64,000 bases of DNA from positions 1 through 64,000 of the forward strand of contig NZ_FYDO01000023.1 of NCBI RefSeq assembly GCF_900187615.1, in the 5' to 3' direction. Of the stretch, positions 16,824 through 24,620 are shown one piece after another. This DNA comes from Pseudomonas sp. Irchel s3f7. GTDB taxonomy: Bacteria; Pseudomonadota; Gammaproteobacteria; Pseudomonadales; Pseudomonadaceae. The notes under the pieces were generated by a model, which made no database searches, had not been told where the DNA came from, and was given only the letters and a program-made list of their open reading frames with translations. Every line of letters starts with the position of its first letter. Within the stretch, counting starts at the first letter, position 1. The position numbers were made by a program, and so were the translations under genes.

Positions 16824-17922
16824 ATGATTTGACCGTTACGTACTTGAGTAGAAAATCACTGTCCTGCGCCGGTCCGCGGTACACCTCAATCGCGCTTGCC
16901 GGCAGCGGTTGATCGATATAAGTCTCGACGGCGGACACGCAAATCGCACGAATCTGCGGATCGTTCACAAAGCTCTGCAACGCTGCAAGTTCGGCGCTGC
17001 TGGCCCCGCCCAGGCGCCAGGACTGTTCGAGCACGCCACTGCGTTGCCGGCCATCGCTGCCCAGCCCTTGAGCGATGTCGTAGTTGCGCCGCGACGCATA
17101 AAACCCGGGATAGGCTTCGTCCGCAGCGCGGTCGAACACTTGGGCCTGCTGAATGGCCAAACGCACGTCTTGCGCCAGGTCGAGTTTCAGCAAATCGTCA
17201 TAGTTGCCCTGCACCACAAACAAATCGGAGCCGCCATACACCGACTCGCCATGCGCGTCTTCGGTCAAGTATTGCTCACCGCAGTAACTCAGCACCTTGC
17301 CGCCGACAACACTCTGGCCGACGCTGTGGGTGATGACCTGCTCCAGGTCTTGCTCCAGCACGACACCTTTCTTGAACAGGCTTTTGGCATCCGGCCTGGC
17401 AAGGACGTCATCGAATTGGTCGAGGCTTTGGATCACTTCCTGACCGCGCCCGGCGCAGGCATAAATCGGTTTGAGGCGAATCGGCCCGGTGTACAGCAGA
17501 TGCTCCGCCGCCGGCCGCGCATCTTCGAAGGAAAACACGCTGAGGCCGTCTAGCACCACGCCGCGCACCCGCTCGGAAAACAACGGTGCCCAACCTTGCG
17601 GCGCATGAGCGTGGTGGTTCAGCAAACCGTGGCTGATGGCCTTGGTGCAAATAAAATCATGGTCGACATAACCGCCCCACAAGTCTTCCGGCCCCTTGAC
17701 CCCTAACGCCCGTGCCGCCGCAGCGCCCACCAGGGTTTGGGTTGGCAACAGATACAAATCCTGTCCACCGTGCAAATCGGCGTCATGACTGCCCGCGTAC
17801 GTGAGCCCGAGAATCTGCGCCAGCCATCGGGCCAGGGCCCGGTTGGTTTCGACTTCATGCAGCGGCGCATCGGCGTGAACCGAATGAGCGACCACTAATT
17901 TATTGCGGTTGACCGGGGTCAT
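16813..17922 (-). CDS. DUF3182 family protein
   Basis: Protein of 369 residues recognised as DUF3182 from GPEDLWGGYVDHDFICTKAI, HHAHAPQGWAPLFSERV, VLDGLSVFSFEDARPAAEHL and IRLKPIYACAGRGQEVI. The pattern of a lysine-rich loop followed by GRGQ resembles ATP-grasp ligases, so an ATP-dependent carboxylate ligase role is possible, but DUF3182 has no established reaction that I know. No signal peptide or membrane helix is seen. It is the first gene of a pair with the alpha/beta hydrolase, which starts before its stop. A synthesis-plus-hydrolysis pair on an amide or ester would fit the arrangement; this is inference. Confidence 0.8.
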   Translation of the reverse strand: MTPVNRNKLVVAHSVHADAPLHEVETNRALARWLAQILGLTYAGSHDADLHGGQDLYLLPTQTLVGAAAARALGVKGPEDLWGGYVDHDFICTKAISHGLLNHHAHAPQGWAPLFSERVRGVVLDGLSVFSFEDARPAAEHLLYTGPIRLKPIYACAGRGQEVIQSLDQFDDVLARPDAKSLFKKGVVLEQDLEQVITHSVGQSVVGGKVLSYCGEQYLTEDAHGESVYGGSDLFVVQGNYDDLLKLDLAQDVRLAIQQAQVFDRAADEAYPGFYASRRNYDIAQGLGSDGRQRSGVLEQSWRLGGASSAELAALQSFVNDPQIRAICVSAVETYIDQPLPASAIEVYRGPAQDSDFLLKYVTVKSYDG

Positions 17923-18100
17923 GCATCCCCCTTCAATCAGCGTGTGATGAATGTAGTGAAGGGGGTGCAGAGATCACGCCAAGGCAGGGGTTGGCGCGAT
18001 GGGTTTCAAATCAATGACTTGTGCATAACGTGATGGCAAGAGGCCTGTTTTAATCTGCACGACGCCTGTTGAGGCTCAGGTATTTTGCACGAGTCGCGGC

Positions 18101-18198
18101 CCTGTAGGAGCGAGTTTGCTCGCGATAGCGGTGGGTCAGGCGACATCAATGTTGACGGTTCCGACGTCATCGCGAGCAGGCTCGCTCCTACAGGGGGT
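18101..18198. repeat. REPIN (inverted REP pair)
   Basis: CCTGTAGGAGCGAGTTTGCT with CGCGATAGCGG on the left and ATCGCGAGCAGGCTCGCTCC with TACAGGGGG on the right are inverted REP copies. The rest of the 289-base gap between the DUF3182 start (17922) and the GlxA-type gene (18212) holds the DUF3182 promoter region and nothing else that I can identify. Confidence 0.85.
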
Positions 18199-18211
18199 TG
18201 TGGTGAAACAC

Positions 18212-19204
18212 CTAGCGTGCAGCAACACTCGGCGTGACCCCAAATCGCGTCCGGTAATCACTCGGCGCCAGCCCGGTGATTTTCTTGAAGGTCGAGCGAA
18301 ACGCGCCCGGGTCTTGATAGCCCACGGTCCAGGCGATGTGATCGATGGTGCCGTTGGTGAACTCAAGCATTTCCCGGGCTTTGCCGACCCGCAAATGCTG
18401 GCAGTATTCGGTGGGTTTTAGCCCGGTGGCTGAGCGGAAACGCCGCAGGAAAGTGCGTTCTTCCAGCCCTGCCCGCTCTGCCATCGCCGACAACGAAACA
18501 TCAGTCGCGCCGGTGCTTTGCAACCAGTGCTGCACTTTCAGAATCGACGCATCGCCATGGCTGAGGATCGGCGCAAAATTGCTGCCGCATTCGCTGGCGC
18601 TGTCGCTGTGCTCCACCACCAGAAACCGCGCCGTGCTGGTAGCGATACTCGGCCCGAGCAAGCGGTCGACCAGGCGCAAACCCAACTCGGACCAGGCCAT
18701 CAACCCGGCGGTGGTAATCAAGTCACCGTCATCGACAATGGGCGTATCGGCCTTGAGTTTGATGGCCGGGTAACGTTCGGCGAAGGCTTTCGCGGAAGTC
18801 CAGTGAGTGGTGGCGCTGCGGCCGTCGAGCAAACCGCTTTCAGCGAGCAGAATCGACCCTACGCACACCCCGCCCAGCGTCGCGCCGTTGGCATGTTGCT
18901 CGCGCAACCAGCGGATCAAACCCTGCGGCGCCTGGCCTTCGGAGAAACCGGCAATCGACGGCGGAATCAGCACGGCCACCATTGCGCGATCCGGGCCGGG
19001 ATGGCTGTCATAGCTGCGCTCCGGCGCTTGGTCGCCCACAACTTGCCAATGGCTGACGCGCAATAACGGCAGCTGCGCAGCCTGGTGCTCGGCGGCGATC
19101 CGGTTGGCCACGCCGAACAAGTCCGTCAACCCATGCACCGCCGCCATCTGCGCGCCGGGGTAAATCAACACCCCCAGTTCGGCGATTGCCCTTTGTGCGT
19201 CCAT
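18212..19204 (-). CDS. GlxA-type transcriptional regulator (DJ-1/PfpI + AraC)
   Basis: Regulator of 330 residues. Residues 1 to about 190 are a class I glutamine amidotransferase-like (DJ-1/PfpI) domain, with GVLIYPGAQMAAVHGLTDLF at the start and GATLGGVCVGSILLAESGLL around the nucleophile-elbow cysteine. Residues about 225-325 are an AraC-type double helix-turn-helix, with SLSAMAERAGLEERTFLRRF and IAWTVGYQDPGAFRSTFKKI. The start at 19204 (MDAQRAIAEL) is upstream of the conserved domain; the longer frame runs into the divergent hydrolase gene. The divergent cysteine hydrolase gene begins 102 bases away and is a likely target. Confidence 0.88.
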   Translation of the reverse strand: MDAQRAIAELGVLIYPGAQMAAVHGLTDLFGVANRIAAEHQAAQLPLLRVSHWQVVGDQAPERSYDSHPGPDRAMVAVLIPPSIAGFSEGQAPQGLIRWLREQHANGATLGGVCVGSILLAESGLLDGRSATTHWTSAKAFAERYPAIKLKADTPIVDDGDLITTAGLMAWSELGLRLVDRLLGPSIATSTARFLVVEHSDSASECGSNFAPILSHGDASILKVQHWLQSTGATDVSLSAMAERAGLEERTFLRRFRSATGLKPTEYCQHLRVGKAREMLEFTNGTIDHIAWTVGYQDPGAFRSTFKKITGLAPSDYRTRFGVTPSVAAR

Positions 19205-19306
19205 TGTCAGTTTTCCCCCTCTTATTGTCGGTGCGGCCAATCCTCGGAATGCCACCCACACCGGATACTTGATTCCACACCCAACACACACTTCGAGGTA
19301 ACAGTC

Positions 19307-19855
19307 ATGGCCAAGCAAGCGCTCATCGTAGTCGATATCCAGAACGACTACTTCCCCCAAGGCAAGTGGCCGCTGGTCGGTGCCGACGCCGCCGCAGACA
19401 ACGCCGTGCGCCTGATCAAGGCCTTCCGCGACGCTGGTGATTCGGTGGTGCACATCCGCCACGAGTTCACCTCCGAGGACGCTCCGTTCTTCACCCCCAA
19501 CTCTGAAGGCGCCAAATTGCACCCCAAAGTCCTGAACCGCGCCGACGAGCCAGTGGTGCTCAAGCACTTCGTCAACTCGTTCCGCGAAACCGAACTACAG
19601 TCAATCCTCGACGAACAAGGCATCAAGGAACTGGTGGTCGTGGGCAGCATGAGCCACATGTGTGTCGACGGCATCACCCGCGCTGCCGCGGATTTTGGCT
19701 ATACGGTCACAGTCATCCACGACGCCTGCGCGACCCGCGACCTGGAGTTCAATGGCGTAGCGGTTCCGGCTGCGCAGGTTCATGCGGCGTTCATGGCGGC
19801 CCTTGCGTTTGCCTATGCCAGCGTTGTGTCAACCAACGAATTCATCGCCGCCTGA
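19307..19855 (+). CDS. Cysteine hydrolase (isochorismatase family)
   Basis: Isochorismatase-like hydrolase of 182 residues. The catalytic triad is visible as Asp in VVDIQNDYF (residue 9), Lys in VVLKHFVNSF (about 86) and Cys in GSMSHMCVDGITRAA (about 118), with the cis-peptide region VVGS before it. Family members hydrolyse amides such as nicotinamide, ureidoacrylate or N-carbamoyl compounds; the substrate is not clear here. ATG 19307 has GAGG eight to ten bases upstream. Divergent from the GlxA-type regulator. A strong terminator follows. This appears to be the last core-type gene before the catabolic island. Confidence 0.88.
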   Translation: MAKQALIVVDIQNDYFPQGKWPLVGADAAADNAVRLIKAFRDAGDSVVHIRHEFTSEDAPFFTPNSEGAKLHPKVLNRADEPVVLKHFVNSFRETELQSILDEQGIKELVVVGSMSHMCVDGITRAAADFGYTVTVIHDACATRDLEFNGVAVPAAQVHAAFMAALAFAYASVVSTNEFIAA

Positions 19856-19881
19856 GTTTGTAACCAAGTTTCACCATCCAT

Positions 19882-19921
19882 AAAAAAACCCGCACTTCAG
19901 ACCGAAGCGCGGGTTTTGTTT
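19882..19921 (+). terminator. Rho-independent terminator
   Basis: AAACCCGCACTTC and GAAGCGCGGGTTT pair around AGACC, followed by TGTTTTG. It ends the cysteine hydrolase transcript; the A run on the left could serve the other direction too. Confidence 0.88.
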
Positions 19922-20029
19922 TGTCAGCTGGTCGCTTGAGGCTTGCAGCTGCTAGAAGTCTTCGTAACACCTGAGGCTAAATCTAGCTGAAATTATTTTT
20001 CTATTACAGATGATTAAGGCAACCAGCCA

Positions 20030-20091
20030 GGGAAACGTAAAGAATAATGTATAGGTTTAAAGAAATTTGCTGGGGATTCGTTACGTTTCCC
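20030..20091. repeat. 11-bp perfect inverted repeat with 40-bp spacer
   Basis: GGGAAACGTAA at 20030-20040 and TTACGTTTCCC at 20081-20091 are exact reverse complements. It may be a regulator or recombinase site or the trace of a mobile element end; nothing more specific can be said. Confidence 0.6.
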
Positions 20092-20158
20092 ACACAAACC
20101 CTTCGAGCTTGGACCATTAGGCAGAGTTGCGGGGGCCGCTCTACCGAGTTACGCATTA

Positions 20159-20217
20159 CGCCTAGAAATCTAGACATTAAGTACGAAAATTCGGTTTAGT
20201 GTCTAGATATCTAGGCG
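20159..20217. repeat. 18-bp inverted repeat, arms themselves palindromic
   Basis: CGCCTAGAAATCTAGACA (20159-20176) and TGTCTAGATATCTAGGCG (20200-20217) are reverse complements with one mismatch. The second arm contains the palindrome CCTAGATATCTAGG minus edges, so the element is two copies of a TAGA-N2-TCTA site facing each other over 23 bases. It lacks a T tract, so it is not a plain terminator. Confidence 0.7.
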
Positions 20218-20284
20218 CTAGGTTAGCCCTGCATTCCGAGCGACGAAGGTCTGGCTCTCAGACGAAATTCTTGATCTCTCGACG

Positions 20285-20461
20285 CTACCCTGTCTGTTTA
20301 GTACTGCACAAGTGACTGAGCATACCAATTCCGTCCAAACGCTCGGAGGCGATAGGGTCAAGGTTCTTGTGCGCTCGTAGCAGTCGTTAAAGCGTCGACA
20401 AGGAGGCATTAAGCAGCGTTTCCAACTTGCGGTCTTGCAGGTCGAAGGCCAAACGATGAAC
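20285..20461 (-). pseudogene. Decayed antitoxin-like fragment (Xre/MbcA/ParS-like), tentative
   Basis: The frame reads VHRLAFDLQDRKLETLLNAS, LSTL, a TAA stop, then RLLRAHKNLDPIASERLDGIG and MLSHL before a second stop. LxxSxSTLxRLLR...KxLDPxxSERLxRI is the pattern of the DNA-binding part of Xre/MbcA/ParS antitoxins, and the first stop (TAA) sits where CAA would restore the pattern. No start, no complete domain and no RES-type toxin are left. It looks like a dead toxin-antitoxin remnant. Recognition is by pattern only. Confidence 0.4.
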
Positions 20462-20481
20462 CTGGATAAAGGCAGCGGAAG

Positions 20482-20508
20482 AAAAAAAGCCGGCTTGCGC
20501 CGGCTAAT
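20482..20508 (-). terminator. Rho-independent terminator for the BKACE operon
   Basis: On the minus strand AGCCGGC-GCAA-GCCGGCT is followed directly by TTTTTTTC. It lies 50 bases after the stop of the 20560-21486 gene and ends the minus-strand operon that starts at 24396. Confidence 0.88.
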
Positions 20509-20559
20509 AACGAAGAACAAGGTGACCACTCAGACACATCTGCCACTTGAACATGTTCG

Positions 20560-21486
20560 TTAAAACGCAGTGGAATTCTTGCCTTTGAGCCCAAGCATTT
20601 GACGGGCCTCATCGGGTGTAGCTACCTCAATGCCGAGCGCCTCAAGGATTGTCCGGATCTTGCGAACCTGCTCTGCGTTCGATACCGCCAACTCCCCTCG
20701 GCCGATATAAAGGCTATCTTCAAGGCCCACGCGGACGTTACCGCCCATCAACGCTGCCATAGTCGCCAAAGGAATCTGGTCTTTGCCCGCTCCCAGAACA
20801 GACCAGTGATACTGATCGCCAAACAAGCGATCGGCAGTGCGCTTTTGATGCATCACATCTTCGAAGTGCGATCCGATGGAACCACGCAAACCGAACACTG
20901 TTTGGATAAAGAGTGGCGGCTTCAACAGCCCGCGGTCGAGGAAATACTTCAGGGTATAGAGGTGACTGACGTCGTAGCACTCGAATTCAAAACGAGTACC
21001 TGAACGACCAATCTCCGTCAAAATCCACTCAATATCCGTAAAGGTGTTTTTGAATACCAAGTCTTTGGTAGCTTCGAGGTGTTTGACCTCCCAGTCGAAC
21101 TTCCAGTCCCGGTCTTTCTTGGCCATCTCGGAGAGATTGAGGTTAATCGATCCCATATTGAGCGAACACATTTCGGGATCCAACGCCAAGCCCGCAGCAG
21201 CCCGCTCGTTGATTGGCATGCCCGGACCACCGCCGCCTGTGGAGATATTAATAATCGCGTCGGTTTCAGTCTTGATGCGGGTAACAAACTGACGAAACAC
21301 CTCGGGGCTGCCAGTCGGCCGACCGTCGTCCGGATTACGCGCGTGGAGGTGAACAATGGCTGCTCCCGCTTCCACCGCCTCGATGGCCTGTTGGGCGATC
21401 TCGCATGGGGTAATCGGCAGATAAGGAGACATTGAAGGCGTATGAGCGCCACCCGTGATAGCGGCGGTGATAATGGCTTTTCTCAT
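20560..21486 (-). CDS. BKACE-family beta-keto acid cleavage enzyme (DUF849)
   Basis: Zinc-dependent TIM-barrel enzyme of 308 residues. The BKACE signatures are IITAAITGGAHTPSMSPYLP at the N-terminus, GAAIVHLHARNPDDGRPT (HxH zinc ligands), NISTGGGGPGMP, EFECYDVSHLYTLKYFL and GGNVRVGLEDSLYIGRGELA. The family condenses a beta-keto acid with acetyl-CoA, giving a CoA ester plus acetoacetate, as in lysine fermentation (3-keto-5-aminohexanoate cleavage). It is the last gene of a minus-strand operon with a cupin, thioesterase, FAH-type hydrolase and PBP-fold protein, overlapping the cupin gene by four bases. Here it probably cleaves a beta-keto acid formed from ring cleavage; the substrate is unknown. 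Confidence 0.88.
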   Translation of the reverse strand: MRKAIITAAITGGAHTPSMSPYLPITPCEIAQQAIEAVEAGAAIVHLHARNPDDGRPTGSPEVFRQFVTRIKTETDAIINISTGGGGPGMPINERAAAGLALDPEMCSLNMGSINLNLSEMAKKDRDWKFDWEVKHLEATKDLVFKNTFTDIEWILTEIGRSGTRFEFECYDVSHLYTLKYFLDRGLLKPPLFIQTVFGLRGSIGSHFEDVMHQKRTADRLFGDQYHWSVLGAGKDQIPLATMAALMGGNVRVGLEDSLYIGRGELAVSNAEQVRKIRTILEALGIEVATPDEARQMLGLKGKNSTAF

Positions 21487-22019
21487 AGCGGTTCTCCTTC
21501 TTGCAGCGCAAGCAGCACGAACAACATGCGGCAGTTTTTACCGGAACGGTTGGACCAGCTGTGATTGGTAGCGCGCTGGATAAGCACGTCGCCCGCCTCC
21601 ATCAAACGCTCGCCCTGATCCAACATGGCGTAGATCTCGCCTTCTAACACCACTGCGTAATCGAGAGACTCGGTCTTGTGGAACCAGAAATGGCGAGGTT
21701 TGTTCTGGTCGCGAACACCTTCTTCATCAAGAAACTCGACCAGCTCTTCCTGGTTGTAAGTTTCATCTGGTGGAAAATCGACGATTCGCAGCAGAGATCC
21801 ACCCTCAGAATGGAACGCAAACTTGTGCCCTTCTGGAGCAGGTTCATCGCCAGCTGCACGCCCCTCACCAGTAGCCCAGAGCACCTGCGCGACGGGGCGA
21901 CCGGCGCCAGCTACGACGTTCAATGCATCAGCGTCGCTCAAAAAGATCGACTGACCATTTTCATCATGTCCGGTGACTATTCGCCGAACAGGCTTATACG
22001 AAACTGTAAGCTCACTCAT
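21483..22019 (-). CDS. Cupin-domain protein
   Basis: Single-domain cupin of 178 residues. The second half has the cupin pattern LDYAVVLEGEIYAMLDQGE, MEAGDVLIQRATNHSWSNRS and FVLLALQEG, with a His in HFWFHKTESLDY and another in TNHSW as possible metal ligands. The N-terminal half (VRRIVTGHDENGQSIFLSDA) is typical of a group of cupins found in aromatic-degradation clusters. A Shine-Dalgarno GGAG precedes ATG 22019. Its stop overlaps the BKACE start. It may be a small isomerase, dioxygenase or decarboxylase acting on a pathway intermediate; no reaction can be assigned. Confidence 0.8.
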   Translation of the reverse strand: MSELTVSYKPVRRIVTGHDENGQSIFLSDADALNVVAGAGRPVAQVLWATGEGRAAGDEPAPEGHKFAFHSEGGSLLRIVDFPPDETYNQEELVEFLDEEGVRDQNKPRHFWFHKTESLDYAVVLEGEIYAMLDQGERLMEAGDVLIQRATNHSWSNRSGKNCRMLFVLLALQEGEPL

Positions 22020-22059
22020 TGCATCTCCATTACGAATCGAGTCGTACCGTTTTTATTAT

Positions 22060-22085
22060 GAACAAAATTTTTTAAAAATTTGTTC
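22060..22085. promoter_or_regulatory. AT-rich palindrome upstream of the cupin gene
   Basis: GAACAAA at 22060-22066 and TTTGTTC at 22079-22085 flank an AT-only centre, making a near-perfect 26-bp palindrome. It lies 41 bases before the cupin start inside the operon. It could be a regulator site or an internal processing hairpin. Confidence 0.4.
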
Positions 22086-22094
22086 GGTTACCTA

Positions 22095-22538
22095 TTACGC
22101 CGTTACATCCATTATGAAAAATGTCGCGGTTGAATTAGCAACAAGCCGGTTGCTGTCGTCATAAATTTCACTGCGAGCAAAAGCCACTTGCCGCCCAACA
22201 CGATCAACAACGCCGATCACTCGCAATAAAGAAGGCCTTACTGCCGCCTGCATATTAATTGTGATACTTGTGGTAGCGCATGTTTTGCCTACCTTCAGCT
22301 TACTTAGAACAGCGTAGGCCATTGCATAATCAAGCATCGTTGCTAACGTACCGCCTGATATCACACCGTTACCTTGGATAGAGCGATCAGATACGTTAAA
22401 GCTGAGTTCCAAGGCCCCAGGCTCACCCTTGACCAACTGTGCCCCAAGCTCACGCAACCCAGGAGTCATATCTAGAGGAACGCCGAAGTCCTGATTTTTA
22501 ATTAAGTTTTCCAGCAACGCACGGTCGGGGTTATCCAT
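22095..22538 (-). CDS. PaaI-family hotdog thioesterase
   Basis: Acyl-CoA thioesterase-like protein of 147 residues with the hotdog-fold pattern of PaaI: FNVSDRSIQGNGVISGGTLATMLDYAMAYA (the G-G-x-x-x-x-x-D helix) and CATTSITINMQAAVRPSLLR followed by GRQVAFARSEIYD. PaaI enzymes hydrolyse hydroxyphenylacetyl-CoA or similar thioesters to rescue CoA in dead-end branches. Position in the operon between FAH-type hydrolase and cupin suggests it works on a CoA ester made by the same pathway, perhaps the product of the BKACE reaction. The start at 22538 has a GAG eight bases upstream. Confidence 0.84.
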   Translation of the reverse strand: MDNPDRALLENLIKNQDFGVPLDMTPGLRELGAQLVKGEPGALELSFNVSDRSIQGNGVISGGTLATMLDYAMAYAVLSKLKVGKTCATTSITINMQAAVRPSLLRVIGVVDRVGRQVAFARSEIYDDSNRLVANSTATFFIMDVTA

Positions 22539-22552
22539 TTATTTCACTCTAC

Positions 22553-23536
22553 TTATTTCGTTACGCATTTTTGACGCTGATACCCAAGACCTTCAATTTC
22601 AGCATGCATGACATCACCGTTTTTCAGGAATCTATTATAGTGAGTACCATTACCAGCGGGTGAGCCGGTGCAGATCACATCCCCAGGTAATAATTTCGCG
22701 TACTTGGAAATATAGGCAATTTGCTGTTCTATTTTGAACAACATATCAGACGTACTTTCGTCTTGCATAGTTTGGCCGGACACGCTTAGCCGCATAGAAA
22801 GATCGTGGGGGTTTTCGACAAATACCTTGGGGACAAGATACGGCCCCAACGGAAGAAAACCTGGCTGCCCTTTTGATCTAAACCAGTCAGTGCCCAACAT
22901 TTTATAGTCTGTACGAGGAATTAGATCACGCGCAGAAATGTCGTTTACGATGGTGTAGCCAGCTACATAGTCCATCGCATCAGCAACATCAATGTTGTAG
23001 CCTTCCTTGCCGATAACTACCGCCAACTCCAATTCCCAGTCGGGTTTCTCAGTAGTTGGAGGTAAAATCAAATCGTCATAAGCGCCAGCGATCGTAGAAA
23101 CGGGTTTGGTAAACACGTACGGCTCGCCGGAGGCGACGCGTTTATCCATCATGTCCTCTGCCCATTTGCGCAGTTCGTCTTTATTCATTCCCTCTGGCCC
23201 AACACCTGAGTCGACGGTGAGGTCTACGACATGCTTACGGTAGTTTGCGCCAGTACAAAATACTTGTCGGGGGAGATCCACTGGGGGGTGAAAATGTAAA
23301 TCCACTTCGTCATGCCAATCGGTGGGATTGATCAAATCCAAGAACCCGGAAATTGCTCGAATACTTTCGTTCCAATTTTCCAGAAGTTGCAGAACCGACT
23401 TATCCATTAATGCGCTAATTCCAAACTCAACGGCAACTCGTTGAATGGGCACAACTTTTCTGTCTATCACCAGACCAGCAAAGCGCTCGCCTTGCCCAGC
23501 CTTAACGGAAAAAGTACCCAGCGAGAATTTTTTCAT
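22553..23536 (-). CDS. Fumarylacetoacetate hydrolase (FAH) family protein
   Basis: FAH-superfamily enzyme of 327 residues: FCTGANYRKHVVDL, EPYVFTKPVSTIAGAYDDLI, WELELAVVIGKEGYNI with the metal-binding acidic residues, YTIVNDISARDL, and DVICTGSPAGNG near the C-terminus. Family members hydrolyse C-C bonds of acylpyruvates (fumarylpyruvate, acetylpyruvate) or decarboxylate/hydrate related keto acids. Two starts are possible: ATG 23536 (MKKFSLG, chosen because it does not overlap the upstream gene) and 23554. It follows the PBP-fold gene closely in the TetR-controlled operon, so it is a good candidate for the step after extradiol or gentisate-type ring opening. Confidence 0.85.
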   Translation of the reverse strand: MKKFSLGTFSVKAGQGERFAGLVIDRKVVPIQRVAVEFGISALMDKSVLQLLENWNESIRAISGFLDLINPTDWHDEVDLHFHPPVDLPRQVFCTGANYRKHVVDLTVDSGVGPEGMNKDELRKWAEDMMDKRVASGEPYVFTKPVSTIAGAYDDLILPPTTEKPDWELELAVVIGKEGYNIDVADAMDYVAGYTIVNDISARDLIPRTDYKMLGTDWFRSKGQPGFLPLGPYLVPKVFVENPHDLSMRLSVSGQTMQDESTSDMLFKIEQQIAYISKYAKLLPGDVICTGSPAGNGTHYNRFLKNGDVMHAEIEGLGYQRQKCVTK

Positions 23537-23550
23537 TATTAGCCCCGAAT

Positions 23551-24396
23551 TCAAATCAAGTAAGTGCTATCGACAATTTTGGCGTAGCTGGTTTGAGCCC
23601 CGACCAAAGCGAGCTCTTTGCGTTGATAAATTAGAAATTGAATACCTTGAAGGTCTGGAACAAGCGTGGTCGGTACAGACTCTTCAAGAGCCTGTATGGC
23701 TTCTGATGGCAATCCCTGAGAAGCATATGCCTGGCGAAGACGATCGATATTGGCTGGGACTATTTTCAGCGCTTCGTTAAGATTGTTAAGCCATGCTTGC
23801 AACGCTATTCTTACACCTGCCAACTCGCGGCGTATCACTACACCCTGTCCTGGAAATACAGGGTAAAGTTCTTGAATACTTGCGATTTGGTTGAGGCCTT
23901 GTGCGAGTGCCATCGTGTAGAACGGGGGCCCAAGAAGCGTCGCATCCCCTTTGCCCGCTATTAGCGAGTTGTACCGCTCAACGACACCACCGGCCTCCAA
24001 CATGGAGTAATCCGATGAATGAAGACCGTTAGTTTTGAGGATGGCCATTAACGCGACGACAAAACCGTTCTCAGGCGCATCGACCAATACGTGTCCACCT
24101 TGCAGATCTGCGACGTTCTTGATCGTCGACCGGCTTATCAACCGAAGTGGCGTAGTGCGTTCTACCTGAGCAACCACGACAAAATCTTTAGGGCCTGGGC
24201 GTTGGTTCCAGTGAAGTACGTTGTCGATTGAAGTGACTACCGCATCGGTGCTGCCGTTAACCAAGGCCTCAAACTGCTCATCAGACGACTGAGTGCGTAC
24301 AGCATCAACGATCAGATCATCGCGGTCTTGCCACGAAGCCACTACTTCCAAGGCGGGAGGAACAAACCACATTACACGTAACGTTCGCTTAGCCAT
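23551..24396 (-). CDS. Periplasmic-binding-protein-fold protein without signal peptide (NMT1/THI5-like)
   Basis: 281 residues with the pattern of type 2 periplasmic-binding proteins of the NMT1/THI5 group: ALVNGSTDAVVTSIDNVLHW, VVVAQVERTTPLRLISRSTI, VADLQGGHVLVDAPENGFVV and YNSLIAGKGDATLLGPPFY. The N-terminus MAKRTLRVMWFVPPALEVVA starts directly with the first beta strand, so there is no export signal. No transporter genes are nearby. A cytoplasmic enzyme using this fold is known in 4,5-dihydroxyphthalate decarboxylase, so a decarboxylase or lyase role in the pathway is a reasonable guess. It is the first gene of the operon, directly behind a TetR-type operator. Confidence 0.7.
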   Translation of the reverse strand: MAKRTLRVMWFVPPALEVVASWQDRDDLIVDAVRTQSSDEQFEALVNGSTDAVVTSIDNVLHWNQRPGPKDFVVVAQVERTTPLRLISRSTIKNVADLQGGHVLVDAPENGFVVALMAILKTNGLHSSDYSMLEAGGVVERYNSLIAGKGDATLLGPPFYTMALAQGLNQIASIQELYPVFPGQGVVIRRELAGVRIALQAWLNNLNEALKIVPANIDRLRQAYASQGLPSEAIQALEESVPTTLVPDLQGIQFLIYQRKELALVGAQTSYAKIVDSTYLI

Positions 24397-24424
24397 TTCG
24401 GCACCTCAATCAAGAGATGACAAA

Positions 24425-24451
24425 ATAATACTGACCGTATCGTATTGTCAA
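24425..24451 (-). promoter_or_regulatory. Promoter with embedded TetR-type operator (site T1)
   Basis: On the minus strand TTGACA (24446-24451) and TATTAT (24425-24430) are 15 bases apart. The 18-mer ATACTGACCGTATCGTAT (24428-24445, plus-strand reading) fills the space between them and recurs with small changes at 34646-34663, 61731-61748 (reverse) and 61883-61900. It lies 32 bases before the first gene of the operon, so a bound repressor would block RNA polymerase. Confidence 0.72.
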
Positions 24452-24620
24452 CACATCCCCAAAAATGGCAAAGCGAATCTATTCTTTAGTCCATTACTTT
24501 CAATAGCTTATCGAACACAATCCTGCAGGACCACGCGTATCGTTTATGACCCATCGTCCATGAAAACCTCTAGACAAGATGCGCGGGGAGGAACGCCTCA
24601 AAGCACTCTCCTCCTGCAGC

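Larger units (their letters stand above)
19925..20481. other. Non-coding junction between core genome and catabolic island
   Basis: About 560 bases with no intact gene. It contains two long inverted repeats and a decayed antitoxin-like frame, listed separately. Base composition falls from the GC-rich left side to a more AT-rich sequence here. No tRNA, integrase or complete IS is seen in it. Confidence 0.6.

Noticed and set aside
20159..20217. Inverted repeat as a transcription terminator
   Set aside because: Loop is long, stem AT-rich and no T tract follows; a better terminator for the minus-strand operon lies at 20482-20508.
24500..24620. GGAGG/CCTCC inverted pair as terminator of the reductase gene
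   Set aside because: Spacer is long and no T tract follows; transcription end there remains unassigned.
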